Shown piece after piece: positions 1 through 7,811 of a stretch of DNA of 19,332 bases; position 1 is the stretch's first letter, and the number at the start of each line of letters is the position of its first letter. Origin of the DNA: an uncultured Clostridia bacterium (lineage in GTDB: Bacteria > Bacillota > Clostridia > Oscillospirales > Ruminococcaceae); NCBI GenBank assembly GCA_937901805.1, contig CALDJI010000240.1:1-19332 (forward strand), written 5' to 3'. A model generated the notes under the pieces. The model ran no database searches. It was given only the letters and a program-made list of their open reading frames with translations, and was not told the DNA's origin. The position numbers and the translations under genes were made by a program.

Positions 1-29
1 ACCTGATGATAGTCATGCTGATGAAGTAA
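1..29 (+). CDS. 3' end of an upstream gene, probably the hydrogenase membrane subunit EchB
   Basis: One frame enters from the left edge and reads LMIVMLMK before a TAA at 27-29. The residues are strongly hydrophobic with a terminal lysine, as expected for the last membrane segment of a NuoH/EchB-like subunit, and the following gene is the hydrogenase small subunit. In known ech operons echB directly precedes echC. Only eight codons are visible, so the identity rests on gene order. Confidence 0.45.
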
Positions 30-55
30 TCGCAGCAGGAAAGGAAGGATGTAAC

Positions 56-505
56 ATGAAAGTATCAAAATCGCCCTGGCTGCTGCATTATGACGGCTCC
101 AGCTGCAATGGATGTGATATAGAAGTATTGGCCTGCCTGACTCCGGTATACGATGTGGAGCGGTTCGGGGTCATTAATACGGGAAACCCGAAGCATGCGG
201 ATATTTTCCTGATTACCGGCGGTATTAATGAACAGAATAAACCGGTGGTACAGCAGCTTTATTCCCAGATGCCTTCGCCGAAGGTGGTGGTAGCGGTGGG
301 AATCTGCGCATGCAACGGCGGCATTTTTAAAGAGTGCTATAATATCCTTGGGGGAGTAGATACCACGATTCCGGTGGATATCTATGTTCCGGGCTGCGCC
401 GCCCGCCCGGAAGCGATTATCGATGGGGTGGTCAAAGCGGTCGCCCTGCTTGATCAGAAGAGAAAACAGATGAAACTCGACTCCTCTGCAGAAAAGGGGG
501 CTTAA
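56..505 (+). CDS. echC: Ech-type [NiFe] hydrogenase small subunit (NuoB-like)
   Basis: This 149-aa protein is the electron-transfer small subunit of a group 4, energy-converting hydrogenase. It should carry one [4Fe-4S] cluster next to the NiFe site, on the cytoplasmic face of the membrane complex. The four expected cysteine ligands are visible: C17 and C20 (in SSCNGCD), C84 (in VGICACNGG) and C114 (in VPGCAARPE). This is the complex I NuoB/EchC pattern, without the extra clusters and Tat signal of uptake-hydrogenase small subunits. The length is normal for EchC. An AGGAAGGA ribosome site precedes the ATG. The gene is followed by echD after a 2-base gap. By family knowledge the complex oxidises reduced ferredoxin, makes H2 and pumps ions. 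The exact paralogue (Ech rather than Coo or Mbh) is inferred from subunit order. Confidence 0.9.
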   Translation: MKVSKSPWLLHYDGSSCNGCDIEVLACLTPVYDVERFGVINTGNPKHADIFLITGGINEQNKPVVQQLYSQMPSPKVVVAVGICACNGGIFKECYNILGGVDTTIPVDIYVPGCAARPEAIIDGVVKAVALLDQKRKQMKLDSSAEKGA

Positions 506-507
506 TT

Positions 508-843
508 ATGGAACAGCAGAATATCGTCGCCATTGATCCGCAATCCCTGGTGTCGGAAGCGATGAAACTGAAAGCACAGGGATATCGCCTGGTACAGATT
601 TGTGCGACGAAAGCCGGAGAGGAATATGAACTGAGCTATTCGTTCGGAAAGGAATATGAGCTTGTTTGTCTGCGTTACTGTGTTCCAGATGGCGGGGAAA
701 TTACCAGTATCAGCCATATTTTTGCTCCAGCCTTTTTATATGAAAATGAAATCCATGATCTTTTTGGAATTCAGGTAAACCTGATGACTTTGGATTACGA
801 AGGGAACTTGTACCGTCTGGAAAAGAAAACGCCGTTCCATTAA
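508..843 (+). CDS. echD: Ech-type hydrogenase 30-kDa subunit (NuoC-like)
   Basis: This 111-aa protein matches the complex I 30-kDa subunit family (NuoC/EchD). The diagnostic signature is at the C-terminal end: ENEIHDLFGI, followed by a conserved DYEGNLYRL stretch. It has no cofactor-binding cysteines; the family packs against the large and small subunits and has a structural role. The short length fits EchD rather than the longer NuoC of respiratory complex I. The start ATG is preceded by a G-rich ribosome site (AAAAGGGGG) and lies 2 bases after the echC stop. A 61-base gap containing a palindrome separates it from echE. Confidence 0.87.
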   Translation: MEQQNIVAIDPQSLVSEAMKLKAQGYRLVQICATKAGEEYELSYSFGKEYELVCLRYCVPDGGEITSISHIFAPAFLYENEIHDLFGIQVNLMTLDYEGNLYRLEKKTPFH

Positions 844-863
844 TGGGAACTGAAAAGATACCG

Positions 864-879
864 CCTGAATATATTCAGG
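864..879 (+). repeat. Perfect 16-bp palindrome between echD and echE
   Basis: The sequence CCTGAATATATTCAGG is a perfect palindrome lying 12 bases before the strong AAGGAGG ribosome site of echE. In RNA it could form a 6-bp stem with a TATA loop. It has no downstream T-run, so it is not a typical terminator. It might affect mRNA stability or the translation level of echE; that is inference. Confidence 0.5.
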
Positions 880-904
880 GTTTTGAGAACAAGGAGGAAT
901 CCTC

Positions 905-1984
905 ATGTTTATGCGCAGTGTGGTGCCGTTTGGACCGCAGCATCCAGTTCTTCCGGAGCCGATCCACCTGGATCTGGTTTTGGAGGATGAAAAGGTCGTC
1001 GAGGCGGTTCCCTCCATTGGCTTTGTCCACAGAGGGCTGGAAAAACTCGTCGAAAAGAAAGATTTCAATGAATATGTCTATGTTGCAGAGCGGATCTGCG
1101 GGATCTGCAGTTTTATGCACGGGATGGGTTACTGCGAAGCAGTGGAGCATATCATGGATGTGGAACTTCCGCCGCGCGCAAAATTTCTGCGCACCATCTG
1201 GTGCGAAATGTCCCGTATCCACAGCCATCTGCTGTGGCTGGGCCTGCTCGCCGACGCTTTTGGCTTTGAAAGCCTGTTTATGCAGTCCTGGAGACTGCGG
1301 GAAAAAGTGCTTGATCTGTTTGAGGCGTCTACCGGCGGCCGTGTGATTTTCTCGGTCAATAAAATTGGGGGACAGCGTAAGGATGTCGACAACGATATGC
1401 TCAAGGATTTTCTCCGACATTTTGACGAGATGGAGCGGGAACTGAAAACCCTCTCCAAGACCTTCCTGAACGACTATGCCGTGTGCAGCCGCTTAAAGGA
1501 CGTCGGTTTTTTGACAAAAGAACAGGCGCTGGAACTCGGGGCAGTCGGTCCGTTTATGCGCGCAAGCGGCATTGCGCTGGACAACCGCAAGCTTGGTTAC
1601 GCCGCTTATCCGGAAATCGACTTTGAACCCGTTACCAGTACGGACGGCGATTGTTATGCGCGCTGTGACGTACGCATTCGTGAAATTTTCCAGTCCTTTG
1701 ACATTATCCGCCAGGCGGTCGGGAAAATTCCGGATGGGGAGGTCTCCGTCCCGGTCAAGGGCTTCCCAAAAGGGGAATACTTCATGCGCGTGGAACAGCC
1801 AAGGGGCGAAGCGGTCTATTATGTCAAGGCAAACGGGACGAAAAACCTGGATCGCGTCCGGGTACGCACCCCGACTTTCGCCAATCTGCCGGGAATGCTG
1901 GAAACTCTCAAAGGATGCCAGCTCGCCGACGTGCCCATTTTGATTTTGACAATCGACCCCTGTATCAGTTGTACGGAGAGGTAA
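905..1984 (+). CDS. echE: Ech-type [NiFe] hydrogenase catalytic large subunit (NuoD-like)
   Basis: This 359-aa protein is the catalytic subunit that holds the NiFe(CN)2CO centre and interconverts 2H+ and H2. The N-terminal nickel motif ERICGICSFMHG supplies C65 and C68. The C-terminal motif DPCISCTER supplies C353 and C356. FGPQHP near residue 9 is shared with the NuoD family. The protein ends with the arginine of that last motif, so there is no cleavable C-terminal tail. As far as I recall, Ech and CO-induced hydrogenases likewise lack the tail, which removes the need for a HycI-type endopeptidase. The ATG has a near-perfect AAGGAGG site 7 bases upstream. Start choice is supported by the early FGPQHP motif. 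Maturation should depend on the hypFCDE genes downstream. Confidence 0.93.
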   Translation: MFMRSVVPFGPQHPVLPEPIHLDLVLEDEKVVEAVPSIGFVHRGLEKLVEKKDFNEYVYVAERICGICSFMHGMGYCEAVEHIMDVELPPRAKFLRTIWCEMSRIHSHLLWLGLLADAFGFESLFMQSWRLREKVLDLFEASTGGRVIFSVNKIGGQRKDVDNDMLKDFLRHFDEMERELKTLSKTFLNDYAVCSRLKDVGFLTKEQALELGAVGPFMRASGIALDNRKLGYAAYPEIDFEPVTSTDGDCYARCDVRIREIFQSFDIIRQAVGKIPDGEVSVPVKGFPKGEYFMRVEQPRGEAVYYVKANGTKNLDRVRVRTPTFANLPGMLETLKGCQLADVPILILTIDPCISCTER

Positions 1985-1989
1985 CCGGT

Positions 1990-2394
1990 ATGAGCAAACT
2001 GAATTTTACAAAAACTGCGTTTTATAACCTTTTTCATAAACCTGCTACCCGGATGTACCCGCAGCAGCCACGCGTCTATCCGGAGCGCACCCGCGGCCAT
2101 GTGGGAATTGATATTGATGCCTGTATTTTCTGCGGCATGTGTATGCGCAAGTGTCCAACCGGCGCCATTTCAGTGGACAGGACGGATAAGACCTGGACGA
2201 TCCAGCGCTTTGGCTGTATCCAGTGCGGTTACTGTGTGGAGAGCTGTCCGAAAAAATGTTTAACTATGCTCCAGCAGTATCCGGAACCCTCCGCTGAAAA
2301 ATACACGGAGAGCTTTTCCCAGCCGGTTCCCCCGCGAACAGAGGAACCTGCAAAGCCGGCGCAGAAAATTTCTGCCGGCAAGGAGCAGGCATGA
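1990..2394 (+). CDS. echF: Ech-type hydrogenase ferredoxin-like subunit, two [4Fe-4S] clusters
   Basis: This 134-aa polyferredoxin subunit relays electrons between soluble ferredoxin and the small subunit. Two full CxxCxxCxxxCP motifs are seen: C45, C48, C51, C55 and C76, C79, C82, C86. The N-terminus (MSKLNFTKTAFYNLFHKPATRMYP) resembles NuoI/EchF. Upstream in-frame starts would run into echE; the ATG at 1990 has GGAGAGG about 7 bases before it and is preferred. Residues from about 95 to the end form a proline-, glutamate- and lysine-rich tail of about 40 residues with no cluster ligands, probably disordered. The stop overlaps the hypF start by 4 bases (ATGA), which suggests translational coupling of enzyme and maturation genes. 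Confidence 0.9.
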   Translation: MSKLNFTKTAFYNLFHKPATRMYPQQPRVYPERTRGHVGIDIDACIFCGMCMRKCPTGAISVDRTDKTWTIQRFGCIQCGYCVESCPKKCLTMLQQYPEPSAEKYTESFSQPVPPRTEEPAKPAQKISAGKEQA

Positions 2395-4655
2395 GTACGC
2401 CTGTACAGAAAACAGCCGAAGAGATCATGGTTCTCGGCGCTGTACAGGGGGTGGGCTTTCGTCCGTTTGTAGCGGCGCTGGCCTGTGAACTGGGGATTAC
2501 AGGGACAGTACAGAACAACGGCGGAATTGTGACCATTTTCGCCGAAGGGACGCAAAAGGCGATGGAGCGGTTTGTCCATCGCCTTTTATCAAACCCGCCG
2601 CCCGGCGCGCTGGTGCTGGATGTGCGCACAAAAGAAGTGCCGGCAAAGGGGTTTGCGGATTTCCGGATTCTCCCAAGTACCCGCTGTTCAAAAGAGATCC
2701 CGGTTTTTCCCCCGGATCTCCCACTGTGCGAACGCTGCCTTCAGGAAATGAAAAATCCAAAAGACAGGCGCTATGCCTATCCCTTAATCAGCTGTACTTC
2801 CTGCGGTCCGCGCTACAGCATTTTGGAGTGTCTGCCTTATGATCGCGAAAATACCTCTATGCAGGAGTTTCCCCTCTGTCCGCAGTGCGGAGAGGAATAT
2901 GCCGGCGGCAGCCGAAGGCGGCATGCCCAAACGATTTCCTGTCATGGCTGCGGCCCGCAGATGATTTTCTGGGATGGAAAAAAGGAGCTGCTCGGCAAAA
3001 AGGCCATGGAACGAGCTATCCGTCTGCTCCAGTCCGGCGGCGTACTGGCGATCAAGGGGATCGGAGGGTATCAGCTTGCCTGTCTTCCGGGAAAGGAAAA
3101 AAGCGTGTTCCGGCTGAGAAAATATAAACAGCGGGAGAAAAAACCCCTTGCCATAATGGTTCCCTCTCTGGAAGCCGCACGGGAACTCTGCGATATCCGG
3201 GAAGAGGAAGAACGCCTGCTCACCTCTCCTGCAAGACCAATTGTCCTGCTGCGGGAAAAACGCGGCGGCAGCCGGTTTCCCGCCTCAGTCAGCGGAGAAA
3301 GCCGGTTTTTGGGGTTGTTTTTGCCCTATACCGGCGTCCACCAGATGCTCACGGACGCCTGCGGCCCGCTGGTAATGACCAGTGCCAACCGATCCGGCGA
3401 ACCGATGATCACCGAAGATAAAACCATGCTGTCCGCCATGCAGGGGCTGGATGGGATTCTCTATCATAAACGGGAAATCCTGCGCCCACTGGATGATTCG
3501 GTTGTCCAAGCGGTTGCCGGGAACCTTCAGTTTGTCCGCAGGAGCAGAGGATATGTTCCCCTCCCCCTGTGGCTGTCCAAGCGGGCACAAGAGCCGATTC
3601 TTGCAACGGGCGGGGATCTCAAGGCCTGCTTTTCCCTGCTGGCGGAAGATCGGGCCTATCTCAGCCAGTATTTTGGGGATATGGAACACTATGGGGTGGC
3701 CCAGGTCTATGAGCGGGAACTTGTTTGCATGCAGAACATCTTTGGGATACGCCCGGAAAAAATTGCCTGTGATCTTCATCCCGGTTACCATACCTCTGTC
3801 CTGGCTCAAAAGCTGGCAGAAGAACACGGTCTTCCTCTTATGAAGATACAGCACCACCATGCGCATGTTGCTTCTGTAATGGCGGAACACGGGCTTTCCT
3901 CCTGTATCGGCGTGGTGTTTGACGGAACAGGCTACGGTCCGGATGGAACCATTTGGGGAGGGGAGTTTTTGTATTGCCGGGACGCAGAGTTTTCCCGGGA
4001 GGCCCATTTGACCCCGATTCCTCTGTGTGGAGGAGATGCTTCCGCTAAGGATGCTTCGCTCACCGCAATGAGTTATCGCGCCGCCTATGGTCTTTCCTGC
4101 GGGGATTCCAGGTTTCCGGCAGTACAGGCGGCGCTTGCGCACAGGATCAATACTGTCCAAAGCTCCAGTATGGGGCGCCTGTTCGACACGGTGAGCGCCC
4201 TGCTCGGCGTGCGCATGTATAACAGCTATGAAGGGGAGTGTGCCGTCGCGCTGGAAAATGCGGCGGCAGCCGCCGTACAGGAGGGGAAATCCCCTCTTCC
4301 GCTTGCCTTTTCCATCATCCGCCATGGCGGGGTTTTCCATGCGGACGCGGGCGATCTCGTCCGGAAACTTGCACAAAGGGAGTATCCAGCTGAGCAGGCC
4401 GCTCTCGGTTTTCATGAAGCGGCCGCCCGGATGATCTGTGAACTCTGTATCCGAATCCGGGAAAAAACAGGGGAAGAAAAAGTGGCGCTCAGCGGCGGTG
4501 TCTTTGTAAACCGTCTGCTTACCGGGCGCACGCTGGCAATGCTCAAACAGGCGGGCTTTGCCGTGTATTTAAACCGGCAGGCGCCCTGTAACGACGGCGG
4601 GATTTCCCTGGGCCAGGCATGGCTTGCCCTGCAGGGCGAGCCCAGGGAATCCTGA
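2391..4655 (+). CDS. hypF: Carbamoyltransferase HypF, hydrogenase maturation
   Basis: HypF uses carbamoyl phosphate and ATP to carbamoylate the C-terminal cysteine of HypE, the first step to the cyanide ligands of the NiFe site. All domains are present in 754 aa. First is an acylphosphatase domain (VQGVGFRPF at 18-26, catalytic R24, N43). Next is a paired zinc finger (C113/C116/C135/C138 and C163/C166/C184/C187). Then comes a YrdC-like domain at about 205-385 with KQREKKPLAIM. Last is a Kae1-like carbamoyltransferase domain with HHHAH at 488-492 and DGTGYGPDGTIWGGEF from 511. Length matches full HypF. The start overlaps the echF stop by 4 bases. A 41-base gap leads to hypC. Finding hypF first, ahead of hypCDE, is a known variant order. 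Confidence 0.96.
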   Translation: MSTPVQKTAEEIMVLGAVQGVGFRPFVAALACELGITGTVQNNGGIVTIFAEGTQKAMERFVHRLLSNPPPGALVLDVRTKEVPAKGFADFRILPSTRCSKEIPVFPPDLPLCERCLQEMKNPKDRRYAYPLISCTSCGPRYSILECLPYDRENTSMQEFPLCPQCGEEYAGGSRRRHAQTISCHGCGPQMIFWDGKKELLGKKAMERAIRLLQSGGVLAIKGIGGYQLACLPGKEKSVFRLRKYKQREKKPLAIMVPSLEAARELCDIREEEERLLTSPARPIVLLREKRGGSRFPASVSGESRFLGLFLPYTGVHQMLTDACGPLVMTSANRSGEPMITEDKTMLSAMQGLDGILYHKREILRPLDDSVVQAVAGNLQFVRRSRGYVPLPLWLSKRAQEPILATGGDLKACFSLLAEDRAYLSQYFGDMEHYGVAQVYERELVCMQNIFGIRPEKIACDLHPGYHTSVLAQKLAEEHGLPLMKIQHHHAHVASVMAEHGLSSCIGVVFDGTGYGPDGTIWGGEFLYCRDAEFSREAHLTPIPLCGGDASAKDASLTAMSYRAAYGLSCGDSRFPAVQAALAHRINTVQSSSMGRLFDTVSALLGVRMYNSYEGECAVALENAAAAAVQEGKSPLPLAFSIIRHGGVFHADAGDLVRKLAQREYPAEQAALGFHEAAARMICELCIRIREKTGEEKVALSGGVFVNRLLTGRTLAMLKQAGFAVYLNRQAPCNDGGISLGQAWLALQGEPRES

Positions 4656-4696
4656 AAATACAAAAGGATGATTGGAAACAGAAAGGAGGGGTTCTC

Positions 4697-4909
4697 ATGT
4701 GTGTTGCAATGCCCGGAAAAGTGTTGAAACTGGAGGGGACAGTGGCGACAGTGGATTTTAGTGGGAATACCGTGCGCGCGGAAGCGGGTCTTGTCCGGGT
4801 AAAACCCGGCGATTATGTCCTCGTCCACGCGGGAATGGTTTTGCAGGTGCTGTCGCAGACGGATCGCGACGCCATTGTGGAACTGCTGGAGGAGATGGAA
4901 CAGCTATGA
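4697..4909 (+). CDS. hypC: Hydrogenase maturation chaperone HypC
   Basis: This 70-aa protein matches HypC/HybG. It begins MCVAMPGKV, giving the essential cysteine at position 2 after the initiator, which holds the iron centre with HypD and delivers it to the hydrogenase large subunit. GDYVLVHAG at about 38-46 is the second conserved family motif. The ATG at 4697 has GAAAGGAGGGG upstream; longer in-frame starts would put the catalytic cysteine internal and are rejected. The stop overlaps the hypD start by 4 bases. Since only one large subunit is visible, this copy presumably serves EchE. Confidence 0.95.
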   Translation: MCVAMPGKVLKLEGTVATVDFSGNTVRAEAGLVRVKPGDYVLVHAGMVLQVLSQTDRDAIVELLEEMEQL

Positions 4910-5943
4910 CGGATATCGTCCGCTTTTTGCGGGAATACGACGGCCCGCCGGTGCGCCTGATGGAGGTCTGCGGCACCCATACGGCGGAGATTTCCCACAG
5001 CGGGATTCCACGGATGCTCTCCAAGCAGATTCAGCTGATTTCCGGGCCGGGATGCCCGGTTTGCGTGACGGTTACGGATTACATTGATAAATTGGTGGAA
5101 CTCAGCAAGGCTCCCCATACGGTGGTCGCCTCGTTTGGGGATCTGCTGCGGGTTCCCGGTTCCCGGGAAAGCCTGAGCGATGCCAAAGGGGAAGGAGCCC
5201 GTGTACAGATGCTCTATTCCCCGATGGAGTTGCTGATCCTTGCCAAAGAACACCCGGATACCCGCTTTGTGTTTGCGGCCGTGGGTTTTGAGACAACGAC
5301 CCCGGCCTATGCACTGCTGCTCTCCCGCGCGCTGGAGCAGGGGATTGAAAACCTGCAAATCCTGACCTCTCTGAAAACCATGCCCTCGGTGATTGATTGG
5401 GTGTGCCGGAACGGAGGGAATCTGGACGGCTTTCTGGCGCCGGGGCATGTCAGCGTTGTGACCGGCAGTCGGATTTTTGAACCGCTGTCCGAGCGCTGGC
5501 AGATTCCCTTTGTTGTGGCGGGGCCGCAGCAGTTGCTGGACGCCATCTATGCGCTGGTCAAACGGCGCGGTAAAGCGGGCGTATGGAACCTCTACCCTTC
5601 TGTGGTGACCAGGGAGGGAAATGTGCAGGCACAGCAGCTGGTGCAGAAATTTTTTGAACCCTGCCCCGCGGCCTGGCGTGGGATGGGTCTGCTCCCGGAT
5701 TCCGGACTGGCGCTGCGGGAAGAATATGCGCGCTTTGACGCGGGCAGCTGGGGGCTTGACCAGGATCATGAGAGCAACCCGGCCTGCCATTGCGCCCAGG
5801 TGCTGATGGGAAAAATCAGCCCGCATGGGTGCCCGCTGTTTGGGCAGACCTGTACCCCGCAGCATCCGCAGGGGGCCTGCATGGTTTCCGCGGAGGGCAG
5901 CTGCTTTCAGTATTTGACAAATCACCGGGAGGATTGGATATGA
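4906..5943 (+). CDS. hypD: Hydrogenase maturation iron-sulfur protein HypD
   Basis: HypD is the scaffold on which the Fe(CN)2CO unit is made, with HypC and HypE. The 345-aa protein shows the invariant MEVCGTHT (C22), GPGCPVC (C50 and C53), a GFETT motif in the middle, and a C-terminal cysteine set (PACHC, GCPLFGQTC, ACMVSAEGSC) that binds the [4Fe-4S] cluster. The length is slightly below the usual 360-380 aa, but all motifs are present. Both gene junctions are 4-base ATGA overlaps, with hypC before and hypE after, so the three are almost certainly co-translated. Confidence 0.96.
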   Translation: MTDIVRFLREYDGPPVRLMEVCGTHTAEISHSGIPRMLSKQIQLISGPGCPVCVTVTDYIDKLVELSKAPHTVVASFGDLLRVPGSRESLSDAKGEGARVQMLYSPMELLILAKEHPDTRFVFAAVGFETTTPAYALLLSRALEQGIENLQILTSLKTMPSVIDWVCRNGGNLDGFLAPGHVSVVTGSRIFEPLSERWQIPFVVAGPQQLLDAIYALVKRRGKAGVWNLYPSVVTREGNVQAQQLVQKFFEPCPAAWRGMGLLPDSGLALREEYARFDAGSWGLDQDHESNPACHCAQVLMGKISPHGCPLFGQTCTPQHPQGACMVSAEGSCFQYLTNHREDWI

Positions 5944-6926
5944 AAATTTCCATGGAACACGGGAGCGGGGGACATGCCACTTCCGAATTGATAGGTTCTC
6001 TGTTTGCAAAAGCGTTTGATAATCCGGTTCTCTCCCGGATGGAGGATTCCGCAGTTGTTCCAGGTGCGGGACGGATTGCAGTGACCACTGACAGCTTTGT
6101 CGTCACCCCTCTTCTCTTTGCGGGCGGGGATATTGGACGGCTGAGCGTCTGCGGCACAGTCAATGATCTGCTCATGAGCGGCGCCGCCCCCCGGTATCTC
6201 ACCTGTGGATTTATCCTGGAAGAGGGCGCGGACATGGATGAACTGGAAACCATTGCCCGCTCCATGGCGCAGACTGCAAAAGAGGCCGGCGTGCAGATTG
6301 TCGCCGGAGACACCAAGGTCGTGGAGGGCAGCGGGGGCCTCTATATCAATACGACGGGCGTGGGATTTGTCCCGGAGGGGATTTGCATTTCTTCCTCCAA
6401 CTGTCAGGAGGGGGACGCCGTATTGGTTTCCGGTACGCTCGGCGACCACCACGCCGCCATTTTAAGCGCCCGGATGGGAATCGAAAACACGATTTCCAGC
6501 GACTGTGCGCCGCTGGGGGAAATGGTGTCCCGCCTGATCCATGAGGGCGTGGAACTCCATGCCCTGCGGGATGTGACCCGCGGCGGCCTTGCAACCGTGC
6601 TCGGGGAATTTGCCCGTGCCTCTCACTGCTGTGTGGAATTGGAAGAACAGGCAATCCCGGTTTCCGGGCAGGTGCGGGGCTTCTGCGGGATTCTGGGACT
6701 GGATCCCCTGTATATGGGAAATGAGGGGAAACTCGTTGCTGTGCTTCCAAAAAATCAGGCGGAACGCGCGCTTGCAATCATGCATTCCAGCCGGTATGGG
6801 GAACATGCGGCGATCATCGGCCGTATTACGCGGCAGGAACAGGATATGGTGCTGCTCCATACTCCAATTGGAGGTATCCGTATCCTTGGCGAATTGTATG
6901 GGGAAGGGCTTCCCCGGATCTGTTAA
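5940..6926 (+). CDS. hypE: Carbamoyl-dehydratase HypE, hydrogenase maturation
   Basis: HypE accepts the carbamoyl group from HypF on its C-terminal cysteine and dehydrates it with ATP to a thiocyanate, the CN donor. The 328-aa protein begins MKISMEHGSGG, the conserved nucleotide-site start of the PurM/HypE family, and ends PRIC with the acceptor cysteine C328. Internal family motifs include DSFVVTPLLFAGGDIG, VAGDTKVV and DVTRGGLATVLGEFA. The start at 5940 overlaps the hypD stop by 4 bases; longer in-frame starts inside hypD are rejected. It is the last gene of the operon and is followed by a very strong terminator. Confidence 0.96.
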   Translation: MKISMEHGSGGHATSELIGSLFAKAFDNPVLSRMEDSAVVPGAGRIAVTTDSFVVTPLLFAGGDIGRLSVCGTVNDLLMSGAAPRYLTCGFILEEGADMDELETIARSMAQTAKEAGVQIVAGDTKVVEGSGGLYINTTGVGFVPEGICISSSNCQEGDAVLVSGTLGDHHAAILSARMGIENTISSDCAPLGEMVSRLIHEGVELHALRDVTRGGLATVLGEFARASHCCVELEEQAIPVSGQVRGFCGILGLDPLYMGNEGKLVAVLPKNQAERALAIMHSSRYGEHAAIIGRITRQEQDMVLLHTPIGGIRILGELYGEGLPRIC

Positions 6927-7004
6927 TACAGATAATAAGAACTCCCGGATCTGCGGGGAGATGGACGCAGGTTTTTGCCTTCCGAAAAACAGAAGCCTGC
7001 AAAT

Positions 7005-7056
7005 AAACAGAGACAGAGGGCGCTCTCCGGCTGGAGAGCGCCCTCTGTCTCTGTTT
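7005..7056. terminator. Bidirectional intrinsic terminator between hypE and the ABC cassette
   Basis: A perfect 24-bp inverted repeat (7005-7028 and 7033-7056) encloses a 4-base GGCT loop. The stem core is GC-rich and its ends are AAAC/GTTT, with a TTTTG stretch on the + strand exit. It lies 78 bases after hypE and 32 bases before the stop of the convergent permease gene, so it can serve both strands. Confidence 0.88.
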
Positions 7057-7088
7057 TGTTCGGAATATTTTCATTTCACCACGCTTGG

Positions 7089-7811
7089 CTATTTTAACTC
7101 TGTACGGCGGATCACTGCGTAAGAGCCGGCTCCCAGGACGGCAATCAGCAGGAGAAAGGTCAGACAGGGGAACAGGTATCGCAGCGCTCCGCTGTCTGCA
7201 AACCCCATCATTTTTCGAAAACAGCTCAGGATAGCGTCCACTGTTTCGGCGGACAGGACATAACGGAACAGAGCGGTGATAATCAGAATCAATCCCCCTA
7301 ACCCAATCCCAAGGTAAATGGAGGCAGTTTTTCCGATTTTATGGATGATAAGGATTCCCAGATACAGCAGACTGCAAATCAGGGCGTAAAACAGGAACAG
7401 CCAAATCCAGTTTGCAAACAGGTTTCCATATCCATAGATCCCGCCAAACAGGGAGGTATAGTTTCCCAGCCAAACATGCAGCCCGTTTCCAACCAGAGTA
7501 TCTATCAGCGACATGATACCGGAAATAAACGCGAATAGGGAAACTGTCGCCAGAAAGATATATTTACGGGAAAAACCGCTTTGCAGCAGCATTTTAAAGT
7601 CCTCCTGAAAACCCAATACACCCAGGATTCCAACATAGATGATGGTGTTTATTTCCAGGCAGTTCGTCCCTATGTCTTCAAAGCTGCCCATGAAAAAACC
7701 AATCATAAGATAGATTGCCAGGACAATGGCATATTGAATCGCATAGAAAATCCAAATGTATTTATCGTAAGTAAAACACTCATACTGAATAGCAGCTGTC
7801 AGTTTTTTCAT
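7089..7811 (-). CDS. ABC-2 type transporter permease, six predicted membrane segments
   Basis: This 240-aa integral membrane protein has about six hydrophobic segments and short charged loops, as in the ABC-2 permeases that pair with YtrB-like ATPases. No sequence motif identifies a substrate. It starts at an ATG inside the end of the ATPase gene (32-base overlap), with AAAGGCGGG about 8 bases upstream of the start. The overlap and the shared operon with a YtrA-type regulator suggest an export or envelope-protection role, for example against cell-wall-active peptides. That role is inference from the YtrA/YtrB setting. Confidence 0.8.
   Translation of the reverse strand: MKKLTAAIQYECFTYDKYIWIFYAIQYAIVLAIYLMIGFFMGSFEDIGTNCLEINTIIYVGILGVLGFQEDFKMLLQSGFSRKYIFLATVSLFAFISGIMSLIDTLVGNGLHVWLGNYTSLFGGIYGYGNLFANWIWLFLFYALICSLLYLGILIIHKIGKTASIYLGIGLGGLILIITALFRYVLSAETVDAILSCFRKMMGFADSGALRYLFPCLTFLLLIAVLGAGSYAVIRRTELK

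Noticed and set aside
843..1346. Open frame of 167 codons overlapping the echD stop and echE
   Set aside because: It lies in another frame of the clearly identified large subunit gene and its product is rich in Trp, Arg and Ser without any domain.
3285..4415. 376-codon open frame on the - strand inside hypF
   Set aside because: It is antisense to a hypF with all motifs; its product shows no recognisable domain and no start site or operon context.
4813..6009. 398-codon open frame on the - strand across hypC, hypD and hypE
   Set aside because: Long antisense frames are expected in this codon usage; the sense strand has three complete Hyp proteins and the antisense product is His/Arg/Pro-rich without a domain.
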